In this document: positions 56,024 through 64,000 of the stretch, piece by piece
Layout: every line of letters begins with the position of its first letter
How positions within the stretch are numbered: the first letter of the stretch is position 1
Made by a program: the position numbers and the translations under genes
Notes under the pieces: model-generated
Told to the model about the DNA's origin: nothing
Seen by the model: the letters and a program-made list of their open reading frames with translations, nothing else
The model's database searches: none
Assembly (NCBI GenBank): GCA_963854735.1
Contig: OY978105.1
Location: 310,001-374,000, forward strand
Source: Marvania coccoides
Lineage: Eukaryota; Chlorophyta; Trebouxiophyceae; Chlorellales; Chlorellaceae
DNA: 64,000 nucleotides
Direction: 5' to 3'

Positions 56024-57660
56024 TTTGTTGTAAATATAATAAATAAATTTTAAAGAGGGCGAAACAAGGGCTTTTCCTTGTCGTTGCGAACGGTTTCTTT
56101 TTCCGTTTGCATTTTTTTTTCCGAGGCGTTTATTTTGAATTTTGAATGAAAGATAAGCAGCTGCCCGTTGTGCGGTCGAAACAACATAAGGGGGAAATCA
56201 GGTGGGGGCAGCTCTGAGGTCGCCCGGCTGTTGATTTGGCAGGGGGCCGCGAGCTGCGCCTGTGCTGTATCATTCTGGTCGACCCGTAGGGTTTGTTTTT
56301 TATTTTATTTTATTTTTTATTTTTATTTTTTTCTGCTTGCACTTCGGTGCCAGTCTGCTACGGGGCCTTAGTTGCCCTTTTGTGCGGACTTTAAACCCTG
56401 TATGTATGTATGTGTATGGGGTCTCCGCGTTCCGGAAAACTGGGATGCTCCGTTTCTTGGCCGCTATTTCTTTGCACCAGCAGCCGCTGCTAGATTTCAC
56501 TTGCCGCCGACAAGAGGCTGATCGTCTGCACACAACCGCCGAGTCTGGCTCTTTGTTATGCAGGTTTTCAGCTCAAATTTTCGGAAACAAAATCTCCGTT
56601 GGGTGCCACACGACCAAAATTTGAAAACGAACCAGGCATAATTGAAGGAGGGCGATGTCGTCGAAATCCATCGCGGACAGCTTTTTATAAGGCATTTAGA
56701 TTTTTTAGTTTTTTTTCACTTCATGAAATAAATAAATAAATGCTCTTTCGGTGACTGCAGCGTGCGATCAAGTGTAAGCGTTGATATATCAGGGGGAAGG
56801 GCGCGCCGCCGTACAGGAAAAAAATTTGGGAGAGGTAGAGAGTGCAGCCGACGCCTCATCACCGCTTGGCGCTGAAAACCTCTCTAAAGGACGCGGCCAG
56901 AAGGCATGTAGAGGAGCAGTCGAAAACAGCCAGCTGTGGCTTCTTTTTTTTTGCATGTGTGAAACACGCGGAATGATGTCTTGGCAGGGGCGAGTTGGAT
57001 TGAAACTTGAATTTAAAATTTATTTGAATAATTAGACTGTGGTGGGGAGATTAGTATCCTATCAATTAAACTTACCTGTAGGCGCAGGTCAAGCATGGAT
57101 GTGAACCTTGAGAATACCTTGGGCGACCTCCCCCGCGTGGTCGGCTGAGCCGTAGTACCCCTGCCGCCACCGCAACTGCGATGGCCACCAGCGCCCCACC
57201 CACGGGCACATGCAAACGGCGTCCCGCGTTTACGCACTCTACGATTTCCGCTGTTGAATAGACTGGCCTTTAACAACACGGGATCTGGATCTCCGATCGC
57301 AACTTCTGCAACCAAAATTTGCATAAATTGGTGTACGCCGCTGCAGCCAGACCTGGTTCTCATGTTGAAATTTATTAATAGCATACTGAACCGCTTTAAA
57401 TCGCACGGACCGCGAGAAATCGACCGAAAAAAAAAAGTTGGATAGAAATTGATTGAGTTGGCGTTTTGGGCCGACATACTGATCCGTGTTTTGATGATAT
57501 TTACTTGAATATGTGACGGCGGGGGCTGAAAAGGAAGAAAGAAGCTCAAATCGGCAAAATACGAAGAATGCAATTTTTTTTTACTGGAGCCCCCAAAAAG
57601 AATAAATATTTTTGCTTGAGGCGGACGCCATAACCTGATGGACATTAAATAGGAACTATT
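56024..57660. other. Long intergenic region, no intact gene
   Basis: About 1.6 kb upstream of the subtilase gene. It contains a TTTTA-rich low-complexity tract (56286-56332) and a long minus-strand R1 copy (56348-56403). A GC-richer patch at 57060-57260 is open on the minus strand but has no motif. No gene is called. Confidence 0.4.
56348..56403 (-). repeat. Dispersed repeat R1, copy d (long form, minus)
   Basis: On the minus strand: ACAGGGTTTAAAGTCCGCAC, then GGGCAACTAAGGCCCCGTAG and CAGACTGGCAC. Nearly the same order and length as copy b at 42205-42264. Confidence 0.65.
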
Positions 57661-57696
57661 TTAGTACATGTTAGACACCCATTATTTCTCGGGAGT

Positions 57697-57792
57697 TTCG
57701 GAAAGGTGCTCTTACCACTCGGCCACATCAGCCAATACATATACTGATGATAGGGTTCGAACCTACGCCTCCGAAGAGATCCGCAGACACCC
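57697..57792 (-). tRNA. Candidate permuted tRNA gene (3' half before 5' half)
   Basis: On the minus strand the T-arm comes first: stem 57766-57762, loop TTCGAAC (57761-57755), stem 57754-57750, then the 3' acceptor strand CATCAGT (57749-57743). After a discriminator A and only nine bases comes the 5' acceptor strand GCTGATG (57732-57726), pairing over seven positions (one G-U). Then follows TGGCCGAGTGG (57725-57715), a perfect A-box. The B-box GGTTCGAACCC is at 57763-57753. One possible anticodon arm joins CACCT (57708-57704), loop TTCCGAA (CCG) and GGGTG (57792-57788), but that leaves 21 variable-region bases, and the D-stem has mismatches. So identity is uncertain and a tRNA relic is possible. 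Confidence 0.55.
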
Positions 57793-57979
57793 AGAGAATC
57801 TGGGAAGCAATAGCCGAAGAAAAATCCATTCTGGAGCCGTCCGTATCCTTCCAGAAGCAAGAGGTTGTTTTCTCGGCGCGCTGGCCCCATGTGCCGATGC
57901 ACAATCGTTTTGGGCTTCTGCAGCAATAAACATTTTGCTTGCCAAACTCAGAGGAAACAATACTATAATAATGATAATG

Positions 57980-58065
57980 CTCAGTATGGTCTTCTAATGC
58001 TGACCAGAAACTCTGGTATTCAACCTGCCCTCGGGGGAGTGCTCTGGGAGGTGCGGCTCCAAATT
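57980..58065 (+). repeat. Dispersed repeat R2, copy upstream of the duplicated exon
   Basis: Carries CTCAGTATGGTCTTC, GACCAGAAACTCTGGTAT and GGGGGAGTGCTCTGGGAGG. Matches 61808-61890, which lies in the same position before the second copy of the exon. Confidence 0.65.
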
Positions 58066-58197
58066 TCAAACTCTGTGCATTGCGAAAATAAAACAGCAAC
58101 TTCCATGAAATATCTTTAAATGGTTCAATTATCTCTGCCCCTTTTAACTACTGCATGTAAATTTCTCTATTATTTTTATTATCATTCCAGGAATGAT

Positions 58198-58757
58198 TCC
58201 TTACAGATTTAAACATAAACTTCTTTCGAAAATGCTTTTGCGCAGGTGACGGTCAACTTTCTTCTCATGCCAGCCGAAGGACAGCCCAACTGCCCAGCTA
58301 GGAGACGCACCCTTTTAGCCGACGCCTCTTCCCCCTGGCTGGCAGCGCTGCTGCTCCTCGACGACAGCAGGCGTCACCGACGCCAGCTGCAGCAGACCGC
58401 GCTTGAACTTTTCTTGCAAAACCTCGAGACCCTGACGTGCCACGCCATGCAAGCTGCCGCGGTGCAAACGGGCTGGCCCACCCCCCCTGGCACCACCTGC
58501 ACCGCCGTTGCCACGTGCACAGCCAAAGGCGATGTTGAAGTCATGGCCACGATGGTGTACGCCGTTCAAAACTCCAGTCAAGAGCCCACGGCGCAGACCA
58601 GCGCCGGCAACGTGCCTGCGCTGGTGCTCAACCCCGCTGTCTTCGTGAACTACGTGCCCGTTGACGTTGCAATTTTGATACTGGACGGCGGCGAGACCCT
58701 AGATGCATCGCCACCGCCACCAAAAGACCAGATTATTGGAGGATCGTCAATCAGCCC
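58198..58757 (+). repeat. Segmental duplication, first copy (about 560 bases)
   Basis: I saw no difference between this stretch and 62013-62572 (offset 3815), covering the intron end and ~510 coding bases. Flanking intron sequence before it is clearly related but diverged; sequence after it differs apart from a short proline-rich match. Confidence 0.8.
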
Positions 58758-58827
58758 AACGCCGCCAGCCGTACCACCCCCACCCCCACCCCCACGGGTC
58801 TTCCCCACAGCGCACACTACGGCTTAG
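58246..58827 (+). pseudogene. Truncated copy of the surface-protein exon G
   Basis: Begins after the acceptor TTTTGCGCAG and encodes VTVNFLLMPAEGQPNCPARR onward, identical to the full-length exon at 62061 for about 170 residues. It then runs into a short proline-rich stretch (PPAVPPPPPPPRVF) and stops at 58827, without the PAN-like domain and later sequence of the other copy. Upstream there is the R2-containing intron but no cysteine-rich exons. It is thus a partial duplicate; whether it is transcribed with upstream sequence is unknown. Confidence 0.65.
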
Positions 58828-59498
58828 GCTGGCGCCTGGGTTCAGCAACAAAACATTTGCCAGCTCGTCAATTACTCAGCGCCGTGCTCCCGTCCACCGT
58901 TTCATTGTAAAACCTCTTCCAACTCAGCTGTCCTTCCGCTGCCATACCCCCCGTCCCCCCCCCCCCGGGTTCTTTGTAATTAAATAAATGAAATGTTTAT
59001 TCGTTGAGAAAAAAAATCGTTGGAAATTCGTGTCTCTCGACACTTATTAATAATAACTCGATCTCCGACCCGGCCCAGCATCAAGTTTCCAGCATTTTGC
59101 GCTATAAAACAAATTGCAAAGAATGCAGAATATATATCTTAGAGTACGGCAGCCAGTCACCAAGACCCAAGGACCGGGCATAAAGATTGTCAGCAAAGGA
59201 CCATCCATCCAAGTCTGCTGTACAGCGACAGCTGTGGACGCCGCCTCTTGTTTCCGCACTGTTTCCGCATATTATAAGCTGGAAAATATATAGAATAACA
59301 TCGCCTGTCGAAATGAAAGGGATAGGGTGCCCTGCAGAAGGGTTGCACCCGAACTGAGATACAAGATCAACCCCACAATTGCGAAATGATTGGAGCCGCA
59401 GCGCCATCGAAAATAGCTTTTCCCAAAGTAAGAATGCGCTTGAACTTGATGTACCACTCCCGAGAGGCGAGCTCACAGTTTTCGAGCATGTTTTGTAG
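58828..59498. other. Intergenic, 5' region of the modular gene
   Basis: About 670 bases. A C-run is at about 58958-58967. No supported ORF; the true first exon of the next gene may lie here. Confidence 0.35.
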
Positions 59499-62400
59499 GT
59501 GGGCGTCGGGACGCTAAGACCCCTCCTTGCCCCCGGCCAAACTTTCGTCGTTCTTTTAAAAGCCAGCCTCTTGCTTCTTCTAGTATCTAAATTGATCGCT
59601 GTGGCGGTAAGTAGTCTCATTTTTTTCGAAATCATAGGGGCAACAAGAGTAACATATTATTGCTGGTTGTTCTGCAGCATTTCTTGCCAAGCCTGGGAAC
59701 CGTCCACGCTGTATCCGAGTCCCCGAACTTGGTCACTCTCGGCCGTCTTCTGCTGGCTGCTCTGGCGCTATTAACAGCTGCCGCCACGGTAAGCCCCCTT
59801 TCTTTTTGCTGCCCTAGTTTCGACGTTCGTCAATAAGGGCACTATATTTGGCTGCGACCGGGCTTCTTTGTCGCTGTGTTTTGACTCCAGCCCCGTCGTA
59901 TCCTTTCAATTATGGGAGTGGTGGGGGGAGGAGTAGCTGGGACAACGGCGGCTCATGTTGCAAATGTTCCATTTCTGTCTCCCCATCGGGCCAGGTTGAT
60001 TTGGAGTAGCCGCCTTTTATTTTGCCGAGCTTTTCTTCTATTTTTCTGAGTGCCGATGCCAGGGTTTCGGGGGATCCAATTTGAGCCAGTCGTCCATGTG
60101 CGCCGGCAGGCTCCTGGCTTCATTGCTGGGACCAAAGCTTGTCTCTCTGCTGTGTTGCATTTGTTGCCGTCTCTTTTATGGATTCTAAAATCCCAAAATT
60201 TGTATTTGTTGTGGCGACAGCCTTACAGAAAGCTTTGTGACCCACCCTCGTCAACATCAATACTGGCTAATTTACTGCGTCCTCTACCCACATGCAGGGA
60301 GCGATTCCGAGTCCTGCGTTGCTGCTCTTATTGTCTGTTTTACCAGCCAGCGTGGATGGCCAAACTGAGCTGCCGGTGAGTGAAATGAATTTCACAGGAA
60401 AATGTTACTGGTTTGTTTCGCACACTCGTACCTGACTCAATACAATGTAAACTCCAGACCAGAAACTCTGGTATCCGATCTGACCAGGGGAGTGCCCCTG
60501 GGAGATCGAGCGGCGGCAGACCTGTCGGATCTAGGAATTTTCAAGATTTCAACTTGCATGCTGCGCTCTTCTTTTTCAAAAATCGAATCTATAATTATCT
60601 AACATTTGCTGATTGCTGCAGACCTGTTTTTGTCTGTCCTGCGCTGACCCAAACTGCTCACGCTGCCCTTCATATGCCCTCGACCAATGCGAGCAGGTAA
60701 GCAGATTGCGCTCTCCTTCAATCAAAATTTACATTTCTGCTGCAAGGTATTTGTTCGCTCTTGCCGAATTTTAACCCTCGAATCTGCATTATTTTTTTCC
60801 AACGTGTCGGATAAATATTTCTCCTTCAATCTACAATTTTCCTCTCTGATGTGTGGCCTGCCTGTGTTGCCGTCTAAACTCCCATATTTTAATCACCCAT
60901 CGCCTTGATCATTTTTTCCCTTCATCAAGAGTTTGCCTCTGTGTTTATGTACAGACAGAGTCTTTGAATTTTATTTTTTTATTTTATTTATTTTATTCCC
61001 CCTCAACCCCTCAATTAATTTGGTATTCTCTCAAAATAAAAAAATGCAGTGCCACCAAGGGCATGGCTTAATCGGCACGGCGTGTGGCCAGTGCGATGTC
61101 GATAACTGCAACCGCTGCGACGGCGACACCACGCGCTGCACAAAATGCATCGGCGGCTATGAGCTCACCAACCCCTTCACCTGCACCAACTCAAATTGCC
61201 CTGCCAACTGCAAAAACTGCATTCTGGGTACCTGCACAAAGGTGAGGTCTCTCCCAGAAGAGACTGCCTGCCAGGCAGTGCCAATAATTTGGCAGTGCCA
61301 ATAATTTGATTCCCGTTTTGGGGGTTTGGGACCTTTTTTCTATCACGGTGCATTTCACCTCTTTTTTTATATTCTATTTCTCAATTTCATTCAAGGTTCG
61401 CTTATGCATTGTACATTCAATTGTGTGGGTTTCGCAGCAGGGCAGAGTGTCCTCTTCGTATTCACAACACATTTCTCTCAACTCGCCATCTCAATTATTG
61501 CTGTGCAGTGTCTGTCTGGTTTTCGGTTGGATCCAGTCACAAATTCGTGCGGGCCCTGCACTGTTACCAGCTGCTCCAAGTGTGATGTTGCCGTGGACCA
61601 GTGCACCGAATGCTCCAGCGGCTGCACCTTCGATGCTGGGCTGTGCATAGTGTGCAGCTGCAGCTCGACATTCACTTCCCCCACAGTAAGTAGCATTTTC
61701 GAAAGAATATCTGTTTTATAACGTGCCAAAATCAGACACAATACCCATGTCTAGGTTAAGGTTTAGGTTTTACAAATGTTTCAACAAGTTTACTAATATT
61801 ATATACTCAGTATGATCTTCTTCTAATGCTGACCAGAAACTCTGGTATTCAACCATCCCTCGAGGGAGTGCCTCTGGGAGGTTGTGCGGCTCTGGAAATT
61901 TCAAACTCTGTTAAAAAACAAAACAGCAGCTTACTTATGAAATATCTTGAAATAGTTCCAATTACTCTCTGAATATACCTATGTAAATTTTTGATGTATT
62001 TTTTATTATTGATCCTTACAGATTTAAACATAAACTTCTTTCGAAAATGCTTTTGCGCAGGTGACGGTCAACTTTCTTCTCATGCCAGCCGAAGGACAGC
62101 CCAACTGCCCAGCTAGGAGACGCACCCTTTTAGCCGACGCCTCTTCCCCCTGGCTGGCAGCGCTGCTGCTCCTCGACGACAGCAGGCGTCACCGACGCCA
62201 GCTGCAGCAGACCGCGCTTGAACTTTTCTTGCAAAACCTCGAGACCCTGACGTGCCACGCCATGCAAGCTGCCGCGGTGCAAACGGGCTGGCCCACCCCC
62301 CCTGGCACCACCTGCACCGCCGTTGCCACGTGCACAGCCAAAGGCGATGTTGAAGTCATGGCCACGATGGTGTACGCCGTTCAAAACTCCAGTCAAGAGC

Positions 62401-63269
62401 CCACGGCGCAGACCAGCGCCGGCAACGTGCCTGCGCTGGTGCTCAACCCCGCTGTCTTCGTGAACTACGTGCCCGTTGACGTTGCAATTTTGATACTGGA
62501 CGGCGGCGAGACCCTAGATGCATCGCCACCGCCACCAAAAGACCAGATTATTGGAGGATCGTCAATCAGCCCACCGCTGCCAGCCGTACCAAGCCCAACC
62601 CCACCCCCAACCCCAACCCCACCCCCGTCGCCTTCACCGCCTCCGCCCCCGCCGGCTGCCATCTGTACCATGTCAGCGGCCATCAAGAAGCTGCGGTACA
62701 ACCCTCCGACAGATTCTGTGCTGGAGGAGCATTTTGCGATCAACACCGATGATCCATGCTCTGGCTACTGCCTTGCGAATGCCGAATGTTTCACATGGAC
62801 GCGAGCAATAGGCTTCCCGCGGACGTGCTATCTGTACTCCCTGACAGAATCAGAGCAAGATCATTACTCCATAGTGGGGCCCAGCATTCGCCACAACTCG
62901 GGATATAAAACCTGCGTTGCTGCCCGCCACCGCCGCCTCCTTTCCTCCGCTCGCGCCCCCAATGCACCACCCCCCGTGAACATCGCGCCCACCGTTATTT
63001 CTTCCAGATACAGTCCTGGCTATTCCTCTACTGAGATCCTGGTGCAGATCACTGCCCGTGCATCTCAGCGTGATACAATCACTGCCATCGCCACCGCTGC
63101 AACTCCTGGAGACGATGTCACAACACTTTGCACACCAGCGTACTCGGCGTCGAAGCGGCTGCGCAGTAGTGCTTCTAAGGAGGTCTACAAATGCTCCTTT
63201 GTTGACACCCTCAACTCGAATGAGACGTATTCTTTCGCAGTGAGCAGCAGCGAGCCACATGCAGCATGA
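59499..63269 (+). CDS. Modular cysteine-rich, proline-rich surface protein
   Basis: Seven exons, all joined in phase 0: 59499-59606, 59678-59788, 60298-60375, 60622-60696, 61050-61241, 61509-61685 and 62061-63269 (649 codons). No ATG is seen in exon 1, so the start lies upstream or one of the first exons is alternative. Exons 1-3 each carry a hydrophobic, signal-like run (LLKASLLLLLVSKLIAVA; LGRLLLAALALLTAAAT; ALLL LLSVLPASVDG without a gap). Exons 4-6 are furin-like cysteine repeats (CxxCxxxxCxxC; CTKCIGGYELTNPFTC). Exon 7 has an unknown domain, a PPPTPTPPPSPSPPPPPP hinge, and a PAN/apple-like module (PCSGYCLANAECFTWTRAIG). It is probably extracellular or wall-bound. Confidence 0.7.
60457..60515 (+). 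repeat. Dispersed repeat R2, intronic copy
   Basis: GACCAGAAACTCTGGTATCC and GGGGAGTGCCCCTGGGAGA lie in the intron between exons 3 and 4 of the modular gene. Confidence 0.6.
61808..61890 (+). repeat. Dispersed repeat R2, intronic copy before exon G
   Basis: CAGTATGATCTTC, GACCAGAAACTCTGGTATTC and GGGAGTGCCTCTGGGAGG in the intron before the last exon; partner of the copy at 57980. Confidence 0.65.
62013..62572 (+). repeat. Segmental duplication, second copy
   Basis: Matches 58198-58757 with no difference noticed. Lies at the start of the full-length last exon of the modular gene. Confidence 0.8.
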
Positions 63270-64000
63270 GCGGCCCAGCAGCGGTAGCAGCCTGGACTAT
63301 CTGTTCCACCATTTGCAATGCTGGGCATTTCCGTTGTACTGCACTTAAATCTTGAAAATGAATTAATTATATAATACCTATTGGGCATATGAAAAATAAT
63401 AACTTTATAACTATTCTCGTTAATAACTAATGAAACGTGTCGATTCTTTCCTTTCTGCCCCCCCTCCCCCCCGCCGCTCTGAAATAAATAATCTGAAATA
63501 AATAAGATTTTTGCTATTCTCCATTGTTTTGCCACCCTGGTTTCTGGATATTGATCTTTTTATCTGATTTGCTTCCTGCATGTTCTTCTTTCCACCTCAT
63601 TCTTGAATCTCTCTGGGCTTCCTTACTTTTCTTCCTTTAAAGTGTTGCTGCGCCTCGCCCATCTCATCTTTGCGACGGTGCTCCATGAATGCATCCTCTG
63701 TTGATTGCGGTTTATTAATAATTCATTATATGTCTCTCATTTTATTATTATTCTTTTCTATGTTAAGATTTATGAGCTGTTGCTTTTTAACAAGACAACG
63801 TAGAAGCATTTTACATGAAAAAAGCATTTTACATTTAATATTCATTTCACACCCATGCACACGAAGAAAGCTCTTGAGCAGCCCACCAGTGACAAAGTGC
63901 GATCATTAATGATGAATATATCCATGGTGTTTTAAAGCCCGGACGTAACTATTTTCGGTTATTCAATGTAGGTTGTGGCGTTGAGTGCGCTGACGACAAA
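63270..64000. other. Downstream region, no gene recognised
   Basis: AT-rich 3' flank of the modular gene to the window end. No supported ORF. Confidence 0.4.

Noticed and set aside
57697..57792. Ordinary linear tRNA reading on either strand
   Set aside because: The T-arm lies upstream of the A-box on the only strand with both boxes, and no upstream sequence pairs with the CATCAGT acceptor strand.
59047..59635. Minus-strand frames of 70-177 codons before the modular gene
   Set aside because: No recognisable content and they overlap the plus-strand hydrophobic exon and its intron.
1..64000. CRISPR arrays, bacterial operons, Shine-Dalgarno sites or rRNA genes
   Set aside because: None seen; spliceosomal introns and the gene set show a eukaryotic nuclear genome.

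Overview
The window is a stretch of nuclear DNA from a unicellular eukaryote, most likely a microalga and plausibly a green one. Genes are compact and GC-rich. They are split by mostly short introns with GTGAGT-like donors and TGCAG acceptors, and separated by short AT-rich spacers. The gene set is eukaryotic housekeeping: spliceosome, Mediator, eIF2B, peroxisome, mitochondrial ribosome and Golgi glycosylation. Green affinity is suggested by plant-like SPX, TOM1-like and FIP37-like proteins, a proline-rich extracellular protein, and a tRNA-like gene with its halves in permuted order. This assignment is inference, not proof. I rebuilt gene models by joining open exons at splice sites and checking codon phase and family motifs.

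Layout. 1-12.8 kb: the 3' end of bL29m, free methionine-R-sulfoxide reductase (-), an RBM34/NOP12-like protein, an Mpv17/PMP22 protein (-), profilin (-), PEX16, a Yippee protein, a PPIE-type RRM protein without a cyclophilin domain (-), and a WTAP/FIP37 homologue. 13-25 kb: a tandem pair of small secreted coiled-coil proteins, a methyltransferase (-), MFAP1, a 35-residue ORF (-), a GT2-GT4 fusion glycosyltransferase and a VHS/GAT (TOM1-like) protein. 25-40 kb: an unknown protein, an RPA-interacting protein (-), a quasi-RRM protein (-), peptide deformylase, an SPX protein (-), SmG, eIF2B-epsilon (-) and POLE3/DPB4. 40-52 kb: a gene-poor, repeat-bearing tract with gene fragments and a frame-disrupted MYND gene, then a METTL21-like methyltransferase (-), MED22, a GT15 mannosyltransferase (-) and a long coiled-coil protein. 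52-64 kb: a subtilase with an unusual repeat array (-), the permuted tRNA-like locus (-), and a partly duplicated modular cysteine-rich/proline-rich surface protein.

The genes do not form one pathway. Related groups are pre-mRNA processing (WTAP, MFAP1, SmG, the RRM proteins), the secretory pathway and cell surface (two glycosyltransferases, the secreted coiled-coil pair, the subtilase, the modular surface protein, the TOM1-like sorter), and organelle upkeep (bL29m, deformylase, Mpv17, PEX16).

Most notable points: the permuted tRNA-like locus; GC-AG introns in at least four genes plus one intron with no GT or GC donor that restores the conserved motif; the subtilase repeat array; the tandem secreted coiled-coil family; a likely gene-conversion tract; and two dispersed repeat families.
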